DNA of 64,000 nt from Fischerella sp. PCC 9431 (lineage in GTDB: Bacteria > Cyanobacteriota > Cyanobacteriia > Cyanobacteriales > Nostocaceae): NCBI RefSeq assembly GCF_000447295.1, contig NZ_KE650771.1, positions 431,500 through 495,499 of the forward strand, in the 5' to 3' direction. The notes below the pieces were generated by a model. It was not told where the DNA came from. It saw nothing but the letters and a program-made list of their open reading frames with translations, and ran no database searches. The translations under genes were made by a program, and so were the position numbers. This document shows positions 1 through 8,913 of this stretch, one piece after another; position 1 is the stretch's first letter, and each line of letters starts with the position of its first letter.

Positions 1-557
1 CCCAAAGTGCTACCAATAAAACACATCATCCGATTGGGTAATTGCTTAGGCTCAATTTCCGAAAGAGCTAATTCATAGGTTCCTGCCAGTGCATAAACTT
101 GTAATGAAGGATAATCTGCTAGTAACGACAGCGCACTACTTTCGAGCATACCTGCGCTGACATCAATTGGTAGATAATGCAGAGGTAATCCTTGTTTGTG
201 GTAAGCATCTAGTAATATCCTAGTTTTTGTAGAACTGCCACTACCCAGTTCCACTATTTCGCAAGCACCTGTGATTTCCGCAATCTCACTAGCACAGCTT
301 TGCAAAATTTTTGTCTCTGTACGTGTGATATAGTACTCTGGTAACTCACAGATTTGCTCAAATAACTCCGAACCCCGATCATCATAAAAAAAACGTGGTG
401 GTAGGGTTTTTGGTTTTTGAGTTAATCCCTTGACTACATCACTTCCAGTATTAGTAGAAATGATCAAACTTGGTTCTAGTAAACGCTGTATTTTTAAGCG
501 TTCTTCAATGCTGTTTTGAGAACTAGGATCACTACTGGCAGATTTAAATACTGTCAT
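1..557 (-). CDS. egtD: L-histidine N-alpha-methyltransferase (EgtD-like), N-terminal part, cut by window edge
   Basis: I translated this reading frame directly: it starts with ATG at 557 and stays open to position 1, giving about 185 residues. The N-terminal half matches the EgtD family (DUF2260, SAM-dependent): LPPRFFYDDRGSELFEQIC, then ITRTETKIL and the SAM-binding stretch IVELGSGSSTKTR near residues 95-107. EgtD trimethylates histidine in ergothioneine synthesis in the cytoplasm. The visible end (FIGSTLG) matches the family, which is usually about 320 residues long, so the C-terminal part lies outside the window. Related families are possible, but the spacing of these motifs is characteristic. 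The gene downstream (possibly egtB) cannot be seen. Confidence 0.8.
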   Translation of the reverse strand, partial: MTVFKSASSDPSSQNSIEERLKIQRLLEPSLIISTNTGSDVVKGLTQKPKTLPPRFFYDDRGSELFEQICELPEYYITRTETKILQSCASEIAEITGACEIVELGSGSSTKTRILLDAYHKQGLPLHYLPIDVSAGMLESSALSLLADYPSLQVYALAGTYELALSEIEPKQLPNRMMCFIGSTL

Positions 558-905
558 TGCTCCTCCATTGCTTGGTTTGATCGGACGCTTTGCGCTGTGA
601 AACCAAAACCTTTGTTAGTGAAACATGAACAGACACTCAATAACATCACGCCTCAGCTAGATTGACTGAAGTTTAGTCCGCGTGTTACCTTGCTTTTTAC
701 ATTAGGTATCACAGTTTTGCGTATTCAGCGCAAAGGCAAAATAAGGGTGTGTTACGGCGTTTGTGATGTATACCTTACTCTCTTAGCGATAAATTACATG
801 TTGCCGTAGCGCACCACATTAGCTTAGTCAATCATCCTGCATCAACTTATCTAGTTTTATTGAAAAATTCTTTATAAAATCTTCCTGGAATTTTATTCTT
901 AAACC
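558..905. other. Intergenic stretch with a degenerate dispersed repeat
   Basis: No reading frame here looks coding. Around 748-830 there are phrases (GGGTGTGTTACGGCG and GCCGTAGCGCACC) resembling the GGTGTGTT/AACGCACC inverted repeat that is clearer at 17271-17298, so this is probably an old copy of the same dispersed repeat. The promoter of the egtD-like gene should lie just above 557. Confidence 0.4.
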
Positions 906-3092
906 TTATTCATCGTCATCATAATTAAACATTAAAACAAATTTTTGTTTAGGTAAAACTAACATAGGTAGATATATAGAATGATTATCCCATCCTTTGC
1001 TTTTCTCACCTTTTTGATAGCAAATAATTAAAGTTGGAACATCAGGGTATTTCTTTTTAGCTTCTATTGACCACTCACCTGAACCAAAGCCAAATCTCCA
1101 TTGAAAAGGATCTTTTCTTGGCATATCTAACCCTTGATTTTTATTTTTTTTACCTCTACGAACATTTAAACGCCCTTTTGTCGTACCCTTTGATTTTATA
1201 TCTGTTAATCCTTTAATGATACGTTTATATTCCCATTCTTCACCGGGAATATAATAACTCTTTGTGTAACTGATAATTTGAATTATCAAATCTATATCCA
1301 CCTCATAATAACAATAATCATCCTGATAATTACTTAAAATATTTTCAATATTTTGAAAATTATCCTTAATTTCTTCTTTCTTATAAGCTGGATTTTGAGG
1401 GAAAATCAATTTTCCTGGTGCTAGTACACCAATAACTGTGGGGTCTAAAACATTAGAGCGAGTTGGTTTTAGAGTTCCTCCTATCCAAACAGGCTGAAGT
1501 TTAATGTTATGAATATCATCTCCTATTGCTTGGCGCATGGCTTCATCCGCTTCGTGGATAGAACGAAAAGTGTATAGTATATGTTCCGGTAAAAAGAGAC
1601 GAGTAACATCTTTTAAATGTGGCCGATAACCATACATTCGAGCATGTTGATGAACTGTATCCACTACTTTTTGTTTTGCATCACGCCCATAATAAGTTAC
1701 CATTAACCCATCAATAGTCACACCCCTACCTAATCTATTACCTCCGATTAATATATTCATACCGGGATTGTAATTAGGTTCTTTATCGGGATTATTTGCA
1801 TTAATTATTTTAGGAATTGCACGTCTTAGTTGAAACTTTAACTCATTTATCAAAATATCAAGTGGAGGTAAATCATCGGCTGTTTTATTTAACTCATTGT
1901 AAGCTTGTTCTAGCCATTTTAGAGCTTTTTTACTTTCAGTTTCAGAACTCTTGTCTCGAATTGCTTGATCTAAATTAATTACAAATTGACTAATAACTTG
2001 CTCTAAGACACTATGGATATCTTGTTTATAACAAATATGAGCTAAAAAAGAATATTTTGCATTTTCGCTATCAGAAGATAACATTTTGTATGTTGACCCT
2101 AGAAAAAAGCAACACAGCGCAAGTCTTAATCCTTCAGGAATTTCCCATTTATTACCTGGATTAATTGCACCTTTTTGTTTCTTTAACTGGTTAATCTCTT
2201 CAGCACCCACAATACAACAATAATTACTGTTTTCTGAAAAGAACAGTTCTCCTCCCATATAACTATTTCCCGGTTCTGGTAGTGCTGCACAAAATTTAGG
2301 TTTACAAGGATGAGAAAGTTTTTGTAGTAATAAACTTTGGGGAGTTGCTGTAATTTGAATATAAATATGATTAGCAACTTCTTGACGAATTTTACCTATT
2401 TTTTCAAATATTGTGCTGTCAGGAATAGCATCTTTGCCTTGTTTAGATTGTTTAGATTCATTCGTATTTAAACTAGCATTATCTGCTTCATCATCAAAAA
2501 TTAAGGTGGGAACATCTTTTACATTTGCTTCTTTTAAAACCTTCAGTAATTTATCCAAATGATGTCTATTTTTCGTAGAAATCAATACAATTCCTGTATC
2601 TTTAATATAAGGCTTAACTTTAGTTTTTGCAAAATTAATGGGATTATTATTCCATGCTTCCCAATCAAAAAAAACTGGTCCTGCTTGAACTTGATTGTTA
2701 AAACGATTAGCTGTTTGTTTTCCTAACCATGTATTGTCCGAAGTTAAGATAATAAAACAACGAAAATTATTTTCATGAGCCAGAGATAAGGTTGCAATAG
2801 TTGTGTTAGTTTTACCACTTTGAACTCGGCCATAAATCAATCCAGTTGTACCATTGGGAATAGGATCTTGTCCCCTATAAGGTTGACTCACTAAACCTTT
2901 ACTGTTTTCTCCTACATCACCATAGCCAAAATTTTCATAATAAATATTGACACATTTTTGAACAATATCAATAGCAGCTTCATTAAGCCGATGAGCTTCT
3001 TTTTGTCCAATTTGTCTCTCTAATTTACTAATTAATCTATCAATACAGTTACCATTAATTTTAATAGGAGTGTGTTTCATAAATAATTTCAT
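906..3092 (-). CDS. Z1 domain-containing P-loop ATPase (putative defence or DNA-processing protein)
   Basis: The 728-residue protein has a Walker A motif GRVQSGKT at residues 88-95, an acidic Walker B-like DDEAD at 200-204, an ITATPQ motif near 247, and late SF2-helicase-like motifs GGNRLGRGVTIDGL and VHQHARMYGYRP around 445-495. This combination defines the Z1 family, described in association with MutL/Hsp90-like ATPases, DNA methyltransferases and PD-(D/E)XK nucleases in predicted anti-phage or restriction-like systems. Here only one small gene is linked: its stop overlaps this ATG by four bases, so the two are probably co-translated. No methyltransferase or Hsp90-like gene lies beside it. 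The gene is AT-rich, which fits transfer. Its function here is inferred. Confidence 0.75.
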   Translation of the reverse strand: MKLFMKHTPIKINGNCIDRLISKLERQIGQKEAHRLNEAAIDIVQKCVNIYYENFGYGDVGENSKGLVSQPYRGQDPIPNGTTGLIYGRVQSGKTNTTIATLSLAHENNFRCFIILTSDNTWLGKQTANRFNNQVQAGPVFFDWEAWNNNPINFAKTKVKPYIKDTGIVLISTKNRHHLDKLLKVLKEANVKDVPTLIFDDEADNASLNTNESKQSKQGKDAIPDSTIFEKIGKIRQEVANHIYIQITATPQSLLLQKLSHPCKPKFCAALPEPGNSYMGGELFFSENSNYCCIVGAEEINQLKKQKGAINPGNKWEIPEGLRLALCCFFLGSTYKMLSSDSENAKYSFLAHICYKQDIHSVLEQVISQFVINLDQAIRDKSSETESKKALKWLEQAYNELNKTADDLPPLDILINELKFQLRRAIPKIINANNPDKEPNYNPGMNILIGGNRLGRGVTIDGLMVTYYGRDAKQKVVDTVHQHARMYGYRPHLKDVTRLFLPEHILYTFRSIHEADEAMRQAIGDDIHNIKLQPVWIGGTLKPTRSNVLDPTVIGVLAPGKLIFPQNPAYKKEEIKDNFQNIENILSNYQDDYCYYEVDIDLIIQIISYTKSYYIPGEEWEYKRIIKGLTDIKSKGTTKGRLNVRRGKKNKNQGLDMPRKDPFQWRFGFGSGEWSIEAKKKYPDVPTLIICYQKGEKSKGWDNHSIYLPMLVLPKQKFVLMFNYDDDE

Positions 3093-3553
3093 GCTGATAA
3101 AATTACGTCTGGCCAGTTATTTTGGGGAATTGTCCGCTCTAAGGGAACTCTTCCCGTACCTTTAACATAATAACTACCTCTTAGTTCTCTTTTTACAGAA
3201 ATACGCTGCTTGGCTAAACCCTCACTAGGATTAAGAATTGTCCATAATTGTTCTTCTGGTAAACAACAAACACCATCTCGATGACAAATCAATACTATAA
3301 ATACTTTGATATCAGGATAGGTTTGATGAAATATTGTTAGTGCGATTTCTTCCTGTGAACTAAAGCTAAATGACCAGGAAGAAGTAGGTTTTCTTGATAT
3401 TTTAAATAAGATAGCTGAGTCTTGATTTGTATTTTTTACGAGATAAAGAGATGGATGAATAGAAGATAAATAACTGATAGATATACAAGATGTTCCTTTG
3501 AGGAGTCGAAGAAAAGCCGCACCGTGCAAAAATTCTAAATCATTAATACTCAT
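3089..3553 (-). CDS. Hypothetical protein, probable partner of the Z1 ATPase
   Basis: About 154 residues if the start is the ATG at 3553 (MSINDLEFLHGAA); another ATG at 3574 would add seven residues. Neither has a clear ribosome binding site. I do not recognise a named family. The body alternates predicted beta strands with polar stretches: SAILFKISRKPTSSWSFSF, then a hydrophobic strand VFIVLICHRDGVCCLP, then a basic C-terminal part with RELRGSYYVKG. An acidic/hydrophobic strand plus Lys pattern is compatible with a restriction-endonuclease-like fold, but no unambiguous PD-(D/E)XK motif is visible. The ATGA overlap with the Z1 gene says they work together. Confidence 0.6.
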   Translation of the reverse strand: MSINDLEFLHGAAFLRLLKGTSCISISYLSSIHPSLYLVKNTNQDSAILFKISRKPTSSWSFSFSSQEEIALTIFHQTYPDIKVFIVLICHRDGVCCLPEEQLWTILNPSEGLAKQRISVKRELRGSYYVKGTGRVPLERTIPQNNWPDVILSA

Positions 3554-3642
3554 GTAACTACTGCCAACAATCATCTATCTAGGTAATATATTTTACATTA
3601 TTTTAAGTACTCCTCCAATGTGAAGTAATTAATTTTTAGTAT

Positions 3643-3683
3643 TAAAAAAAGTAAACGCACTTTGCCAATAAAGGCAAAGTGCG
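3643..3683 (-). terminator. Rho-independent terminator after apcF
   Basis: An 11-bp perfect stem (CGCACTTTGCC at 3656-3666 and GGCAAAGTGCG at 3673-3683, six-base loop) is followed on the minus strand by TTTACTTTTTTT. It lies about 140 nt past the apcF stop and separates apcF from the Z1 unit. Confidence 0.75.
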
Positions 3684-3821
3684 ATATTAACAGCTTTTTA
3701 TATATGGAATTAGCTAGTGCAACACAGCAGAAATAGCTAGACAGTAAAAACCAGATAAAAAACAAATTATCTAAGCATTACAATTTCCGGTCTTTTGCCT
3801 TCTGCCTGATGCTGAATTCCA

Positions 3822-4331
3822 CTAAATATCCTTTTCGCTCAACTCTCTGGTCATGTAGTCAAACGGCTCATCTACAAAGCTAGTATTACTCACACCAGCA
3901 TCTGCTAATTGCAGCTTGACAATATCCTTCATAAGTTGGATACCACGAACTGTAGGGCCAATAGGAACACCCAAAGAATTATAAGTTTCCCGCAAACCTT
4001 GCAGCACGCGCTCATCCAACACATCCATACTGCCAGCTACAATGGCATAAGTAGCATAGCGCAGGTAGTAATCCATATCTCGTAGACAAGCCGCATACCG
4101 CCGAGTAGTATAAGCATTGCCGCCGGGACGAATCAATTCTGGCTGTTCATCAAATAATTGAGAGCCAGCCTGCTTGACAATTGCTGCCGCATTTGCATTA
4201 ATAGCTCCTGCGGCTTGTACTCGTGCCGTCCCGCTTTCAAAATAGGACTTGAGACTGTCGATCGCATTCCGGTCAAAATACCGCCCAGCAACGTCATAAT
4301 TCTTAATTAAACTTGTGACTGCATCCCGCAT
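3822..4331 (-). CDS. apcF: Allophycocyanin beta-18 subunit (ApcF)
   Basis: A 169-residue phycobiliprotein of the beta allophycocyanin type. The chromophore-binding Cys is residue 82 in YAACLRDMDYYLRYATYA, and the modifiable Asn of beta subunits is at 72 (GGN). The sequence MRDAVTSLIKNYD and the C-terminal extension VDEPFDYMTREL distinguish ApcF from ApcB. ApcF sits in the phycobilisome core with ApcE and helps pass excitation energy towards photosystem II. The start at 4331 is chosen because GGGAG lies eight bases upstream; an in-frame TTG at 4346 is less likely. It is divergent from glnA; I recall the same apcF-glnA arrangement in Anabaena PCC 7120. Confidence 0.92.
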   Translation of the reverse strand: MRDAVTSLIKNYDVAGRYFDRNAIDSLKSYFESGTARVQAAGAINANAAAIVKQAGSQLFDEQPELIRPGGNAYTTRRYAACLRDMDYYLRYATYAIVAGSMDVLDERVLQGLRETYNSLGVPIGPTVRGIQLMKDIVKLQLADAGVSNTSFVDEPFDYMTRELSEKDI

Positions 4332-4555
4332 TCCTTTATCTCCCAATCATTGCTATTTATGGTTTGATATTTATTTGACTGCTTTTGCAAGCGGCTAATT
4401 TTTGTGCCAATGAATATTAAAAGAAGCTCAAGCACAAAAACAATAAATGCGCTACTTAAAGGATTCTATGCCAAAGTTGACCCCAACAGATGAACTGTCA
4501 AGTTTTGTAGAGTTAGTTCGGCAAAAGTAAACATAACCTATAAACATGATATTCT

Positions 4556-4569
4556 GTAACAAAAAATAC
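4556..4569 (+). promoter_or_regulatory. NtcA-binding site of the glnA promoter
   Basis: A perfect GTA-N8-TAC palindrome (N8 = ACAAAAAA), followed 23 bases later by a TAN3T -10 box (TAGGAT, 4593-4598). This is the class II NtcA-activated layout known for cyanobacterial glnA. It predicts a start of transcription near 4605 and activation under nitrogen limitation. Confidence 0.82.
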
Positions 4570-4693
4570 AAAATATCTCAAATTTATATCATTAGGATAT
4601 TCCAGGTGTCTTAATGATTTGGGTTCATCAAGCAAGGTCAGCGTGCATTAACATTGTGGTTTACTGTACTAAATTGGCGGAGAAGGAGTAACC

Positions 4694-6109
4694 ATGACAA
4701 CCCCACAAGAAGTCCTGAATATGATTCGGGACAACAACATTCAGATGATCGATCTGAAATTCATCGATACGCCAGGGATATGGCAGCACCTGACAGTGTT
4801 TCATAACCAAATCGATGAAAGTAGCTTCACAGACGGCGTACCCTTCGATGGTTCTAGTATTCGGGGTTGGAAAGCAATCAACGAATCAGACATGGCAATG
4901 GTACTTGATCCAAACACTGCCTGGATCGATCCATTCATGAAAGAACCGACCCTCAGCATTATCTGTAGCATTAAAGAACCCCGGACTGGTGAGCCTTATA
5001 ATCGTTGTCCTCGCGTCATTGCTCAAAAAGCAGTTGACTACGTAATTTCTTCTGGACTTGGCGACACAGTATACTTTGGTCCGGAAGCTGAATTCTTCAT
5101 CTTTGATGATGTCCGTTTTGACCAAACTGCTAGTTCAGGCTATTATTACGTAGACTCAGTTGAAGGTCGTTGGAACTCTGGTAGAGAAGAAGGCCCTAAC
5201 CTGGGTTACAAACCCCGCTTCAAAGAGGGTTATTTCCCGGTCCCCCCCACTGATACTTTCCAAGATATTCGTACAGAAATGCTGCTGACAATGGCAAAAT
5301 GTGGCGTGCCTATTGAGAAGCAGCACCACGAAGTAGCTACAGGTGGTCAGTGCGAACTCGGTTTCCGCTTTGGTAAATTGATTGAAGCCGCCGATTGGCT
5401 GATGACTTACAAATACGTCATCAAGAACGTTGCTAAGAAATACGGTAAAACCGTTACTTTCATGCCTAAGCCTATCTTTGGCGACAATGGTTCTGGTATG
5501 CACTGTCACCAGTCCATTTGGAAAGATGGTCAACCTTTGTTTGCTGGCGATAAATACGCTGGCTTGAGTGAAATGGCACTACATTATATTGGTGGCATTC
5601 TTAAGCACGCGCCAGCACTATTGGCTATTACCAACCCCACCACCAACTCTTACAAGCGCCTAGTACCTGGTTACGAAGCACCTGTGAACTTGGCTTACTC
5701 CCAAGGAAACCGTTCTGCTTCGATTCGGATTCCTCTGTCTGGTACTAACCCCAAAGCCAAGCGCTTAGAGTTCCGTTGTCCTGATGCAACTTCTAACCCC
5801 TACTTGGCATTTGCTGCCATGCTGTGTGCTGGCTTAGATGGCATCAAAAACAAAATTGATCCTGGTGAACCTCTGGATAAAAATATTTATGAACTCTCTC
5901 CAGCAGAACTGGCGAAAGTTCCTTCTACTCCAGGTTCTCTAGAATTAGCATTGGAAGCACTAGAGAAAGATCATGCTTTCTTGACCGAACCTGGTGTCTT
6001 CACCGAAGATTTCATTGAAACTTGGATTTCCTACAAACTGGATACCGAAGTTAACCCAATGCGTCTACGTCCTCATCCCTACGAATTTGCTCTTTACTAC
6101 GATTGTTAA
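4694..6109 (+). CDS. glnA: Glutamine synthetase type I (GlnA)
   Basis: A 471-residue dodecameric-type glutamine synthetase, which makes glutamine from glutamate, ammonium and ATP and is the entry point of nitrogen assimilation. Visible family motifs are DGSSIRGW in the N-terminal domain, the metal/ATP region [15 protein letters not shown], and [21 protein letters not shown] with the glutamate-binding NRSASIRIP loop. Length is normal for the family. GGAGAAGGAG directly precedes ATG at 4694. Transcription is probably NtcA-driven (site at 4556). The inhibitor gene gifA lies convergently downstream, so enzyme activity is likely controlled by protein-protein inhibition, as known in cyanobacteria. 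Confidence 0.98.
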   Translation: MTTPQEVLNMIRDNNIQMIDLKFIDTPGIWQHLTVFHNQIDESSFTDGVPFDGSSIRGWKAINESDMAMVLDPNTAWIDPFMKEPTLSIICSIKEPRTGEPYNRCPRVIAQKAVDYVISSGLGDTVYFGPEAEFFIFDDVRFDQTASSGYYYVDSVEGRWNSGREEGPNLGYKPRFKEGYFPVPPTDTFQDIRTEMLLTMAKCGVPIEKQHHEVATGGQCELGFRFGKLIEAADWLMTYKYVIKNVAKKYGKTVTFMPKPIFGDNGSGMHCHQSIWKDGQPLFAGDKYAGLSEMALHYIGGILKHAPALLAITNPTTNSYKRLVPGYEAPVNLAYSQGNRSASIRIPLSGTNPKAKRLEFRCPDATSNPYLAFAAMLCAGLDGIKNKIDPGEPLDKNIYELSPAELAKVPSTPGSLELALEALEKDHAFLTEPGVFTEDFIETWISYKLDTEVNPMRLRPHPYEFALYYDC

Positions 6110-6206
6110 TTTCAAAGGGTTAGTAATTGGTAGTTAGTGGTTAACTATAAATAACTACTAGCGATTCTGCATAAAACCAGACGTAATTATTTGAAAACAC
6201 AAATAC

Positions 6207-6233
6207 AGCCACCCAAACAGGGTGGCTTTTTTT
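6207..6233 (+). terminator. Rho-independent terminator of glnA
   Basis: Stem AGCCACCC/GGGTGGCT with loop AAACA followed by six T residues, about 100 nt after the glnA stop and before the convergent gifA. Confidence 0.9.
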
Positions 6234-6269
6234 GCGTTCTCTACCAATGTAGGGGCGTAGATGCGAGTT

Positions 6270-6470
6270 TTAACTCATCGCAGCATTACTGCGGTCATAA
6301 TTCATGCGAGCATTGTGGTCTATTTTCCCTTGAGTCGGGTTCCAGTAGTGAGATATTTCTCCAGGAAGACCCAATTCTTCCCCTGCACGTTCTAGCATCG
6401 ATTGTTGCCGATTTTTGATCAGCTGATAATGACGCATCATTAAAGCGCGAGCTTTGTCTTGGGTAGACAT
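6270..6470 (-). CDS. gifA: Glutamine synthetase inactivating factor IF7 (GifA)
   Basis: A 66-residue basic, unstructured-looking protein beginning MSTQDKARALMMRHYQLIKN and ending with YDRSNAAMS, the pattern of cyanobacterial IF7. IF7 binds glutamine synthetase through its basic residues and inactivates it when ammonium is plentiful. GGGAGG lies nine bases upstream of the ATG. The gene lies tail-to-tail with glnA; I recall the same arrangement in Anabaena PCC 7120. A perfect NtcA site upstream (6543-6556) fits the known NtcA repression of gif genes. A second inhibitor gene (gifB) is not seen here. Confidence 0.93.
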   Translation of the reverse strand: MSTQDKARALMMRHYQLIKNRQQSMLERAGEELGLPGEISHYWNPTQGKIDHNARMNYDRSNAAMS

Positions 6471-6542
6471 ACCAGAGTCCTCCCTGTAGTTTTAATTTGA
6501 TTGATTTGTTTGTCTCCATTAATAAGATAGCAGGTTAATTCT

Positions 6543-6556
6543 GTATCAGAAGTTAC
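6543..6556 (-). promoter_or_regulatory. NtcA-binding site in the gifA promoter
   Basis: A perfect GTA-N8-TAC palindrome about 70 bases upstream of the gifA ATG. A likely -10 box (TATCTT on the minus strand) lies only about 12 bases past it, so bound NtcA would overlap the -35 region, consistent with repression. Confidence 0.78.
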
Positions 6557-6617
6557 GGAATGATATATTTTAATAAAAATTAACATTTTCTTGACTGGTA
6601 CTCTGTGATATCAAAGG

Positions 6618-6671
6618 GTTTGTAGTGAGCGCCTAAGCGCTCAATTAAGCACTGAAGTGCTTACTACAAAC
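6618..6671. repeat. 54-bp three-way-junction inverted repeat
   Basis: Outer arms GTTTGTAGT (6618-6626) and ACTACAAAC (6663-6671) enclose two perfect hairpins: GAGCGC/GCGCTC (6627-6642) and AAGCACT/AGTGCTT (6647-6662). Related phrases (GTAGTAAGGACTTTAGTCCT) occur near 27363. It looks like a dispersed cyanobacterial repeat that can form a cloverleaf or cruciform. Confidence 0.75.
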
Positions 6672-6791
6672 TTCTGAATTGACCCTATATTGCTATTGCT
6701 TGCTCAACAGATCATTCTCAAGATCATGAATTAATAGTTACAATTATTTAAGTTAAATAAATAAAAATTAAAGACAAGCCTAGCCATTCAT

Positions 6792-7847
6792 ATGTCCGAT
6801 ACATTAACGAAGCTGACTTATCAAACATTTCAGCAGGGTAAAAACTATTTTGGTTTAGCTCATAAGACATTGAGCGCACGATTGTTGAATTTCATTTCTC
6901 CTGTTGAGCAACAAACCAAATCCATACCGACTGAAATTTTACCCAAACTTCAACAAAGGCTGGATAATTTACTAGAAGTGGATTGGCAAGATGCAGAGCA
7001 GGGTATATATCCTAAGAGCTTGCTATTTGATAACCCTTGGCAAGACTTTTTCCAGTACTATCCAGTAGTATGCTTAGATTTATTTCAAATGTGGGAGCGG
7101 GCCAAACAGAAGAAGTATCAAGACTTTCCCACAGATGTTGACACTTCTGGTTATCCCAGTTATTACGTACAGAACTTCCATCACCAAACTGATGGCTATT
7201 TGAGCGACTTGTCAGCCAATCTCTACGATTTACAGGTGGAAATTCTGTTTGGTGGTACAGCAGACCCAATGCGACGGCGAATTCTCGCCCCTCTTAAGAA
7301 AGGGTTAAAATCTTTTACTGATTTACCACATCAGCAAATACGCATTTTAGATGTAGCTTGTGGAACAGGTCGGACTTTAAAAATGATTCGTGCAGCTTTC
7401 CCGCAAGCATCGCTGTTTGGTACGGATTTGTCACCAGCTTATTTGCGAAAAGCAAATGAATTATTAAGCCAAATTCCAGGAGAATTACCACAGCTATTGC
7501 AGGCTAACGCAGAAGAGTTACCCTATTTGGATAATTATTTTCATGCAGTAACTTCTGTGTTTCTTTTCCATGAATTACCTGCGGGGGTACGTCAGCGAGT
7601 TATTGAACAATGCTACCGGGTAACAAAACCAGGAGGAGTGTTCATTATTTGTGACTCTGTGCAAATGAGTGATTCTCCAGAAATGGAACCATTCATGGAA
7701 AACTTCCACCAAATGTACCATGAACCCTACTATAAGCATTACATGACTGATGATTTAGTAGAGCGTTTAGAAAAAGCAGGTTTTGAGAATATTGAAATAC
7801 AAGTCCATTTGATGAGTAAGTATTTGATTGCTCACAAGCCAGTTTGA
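6792..7847 (+). CDS. Class I SAM-dependent methyltransferase, substrate unknown
   Basis: 351 residues. A roughly 190-residue N-terminal region without a recognised motif precedes a methyltransferase core: motif I ILDVACGTGRTLKMI (about residues 186-200), the acidic motif II LFGTDLSPAYLRKA, and a motif near YLDNYFHAVTSVFLFHELP, as in Methyltransf_11 proteins. The C-terminal part (MYHEPYYKHYMTDDL) is near the end of the fold. The long N-terminal region makes it larger than simple UbiE-like enzymes. Nothing nearby reveals the substrate. It stands alone, with gifA divergent upstream and a long gap downstream. Confidence 0.8.
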   Translation: MSDTLTKLTYQTFQQGKNYFGLAHKTLSARLLNFISPVEQQTKSIPTEILPKLQQRLDNLLEVDWQDAEQGIYPKSLLFDNPWQDFFQYYPVVCLDLFQMWERAKQKKYQDFPTDVDTSGYPSYYVQNFHHQTDGYLSDLSANLYDLQVEILFGGTADPMRRRILAPLKKGLKSFTDLPHQQIRILDVACGTGRTLKMIRAAFPQASLFGTDLSPAYLRKANELLSQIPGELPQLLQANAEELPYLDNYFHAVTSVFLFHELPAGVRQRVIEQCYRVTKPGGVFIICDSVQMSDSPEMEPFMENFHQMYHEPYYKHYMTDDLVERLEKAGFENIEIQVHLMSKYLIAHKPV

Positions 7848-8550
7848 CCAGCTTAAGACGGGTGTGAGGGTGTTCTGGGTGTGGGGGTGTAAGGGAAAGA
7901 ACTAGCTGTTTTCTTTTCCATACACTCCTAAACCCTTATCCTCCCTAGACACCCATGTGTCATTTTTTGGTAAAAAGCAGTTGTGCAAAATGATAGTAGC
8001 CGAACCAAGATGACTCGCGCTTGTTGACATATTTATGAACAAGCACAGACTTTGATTTGGTAAGAGTAATGTTGTTTGCAACCTCAACAAAGTTCTTTCT
8101 TTTCCCAATGCAAGATACCAGTAGCTCAACACAGAAAAAAGCCTGAGTAAGATATCAGGGAGTTGCTTTCTTGCCTATTTCCCTCATAATCGAGATATAT
8201 CAGTAAACATATGTGCTGATGCTGCACTGGTAGACGAAGTGACACCCTTTTCCTGATTATTTGAGGTTTGCGATCGGGATATGCTTACTTGTTTGATGAG
8301 TGATGCTATTTGCAATACGGATTTTGATTGATTTTGCCTTCTGTTCGCAACGGTGGAAGACCCTTTATTTGCACGAAGATTACAGAATTGATAAGAGAGC
8401 GATTACCTGACTTAGTTGTGTCTCAACTGTTATATACTTGCTATAGAAGGTGTGTAACAGATGTTTACGTAAAACATCGTGTTGGGGTGTAATCTGAATT
8501 CCTTGCTACCAACAAAACTACTAGCCTAAAAGATTGTCTTCAGTATGTTG
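7848..8550. other. 703-base gap without a supported gene
   Basis: I see no convincing coding frame. A short ORF on the minus strand (7902-8132) has low-complexity composition and no family look. The only structure is a small hairpin GATGTTT-ACGT-AAAACATC at about 8460-8479, downstream of patX, without a T tract. A small RNA cannot be excluded. Confidence 0.4.
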
Positions 8551-8856
8551 TTATGCAACAACATGCTTATTACCAGGATGTTGCATTAAATCTCTACGTG
8601 AACCACCCTTAGCAGGACGGTTTCTGGGAGTAGTTTTTGCAGACAGCAAAAGAAAAGATACTCTTTGTCTGTCTCGATCGCGTCCACTACCCCGATAAGG
8701 GGAGGACTTTTGAGGTTTAGATTTTGCCGAGATTAATAAGTGGGAACTAGAGTGAGATGTCAACATATCGGATATGGAACTAGTAACTGTTTGGCTGTGA
8801 ACAGCGAAACTGCTCAGTAACAGACCTGTAACTAAAAGTGAAATGGCAGCACGCAT
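8551..8856 (-). CDS. patX: PatX-like secreted precursor with RGSGR pentapeptide (heterocyst inhibition)
   Basis: A 101-residue precursor with an N-terminal signal peptide (MRAAISLLVTGLLLSSFAVHS) and the exact HetR-inhibitory pentapeptide RGSGR at residues 55-59. PatX proteins are known RG(S/T)GR-containing negative regulators of HetR, exported and probably processed to a diffusible peptide that stops neighbouring cells becoming heterocysts. Location near glnA-gifA agrees with my recollection of the Anabaena PCC 7120 order. Unusually, the pentapeptide is internal, and a second similar unit follows 29 residues later: SAK-x2-P...RGSGRD (43-60) against SAK-x2-P...GGSRRD (72-89). The upstream TCCGGA box supports HetR-dependent expression. 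The peptide activity of the second unit is unknown. Confidence 0.8.
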   Translation of the reverse strand: MRAAISLLVTGLLLSSFAVHSQTVTSSISDMLTSHSSSHLLISAKSKPQKSSPYRGSGRDRDRQRVSFLLLSAKTTPRNRPAKGGSRRDLMQHPGNKHVVA

Positions 8857-8913
8857 AACAAGTGTCTATTTTAGAACTCTTCATTTCCTTGATACTGAGT
8901 TTGTTTTACTGCT

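Noticed and set aside
6295-6519. ORF on the minus strand overlapping gifA
   Set aside because: It lies in another frame of gifA and its promoter region; gifA is the real gene.
7902-8132. Minus-strand ORF of 76 residues downstream of the methyltransferase
   Set aside because: No ribosome binding site, low-complexity Leu/Ser-rich composition and no similarity to a family I know.
8456-8482. Hairpin GATGTTTACGTAAAACATC considered as a patX terminator
   Set aside because: No T tract follows on the minus strand and it lies about 70 bases beyond the stop.
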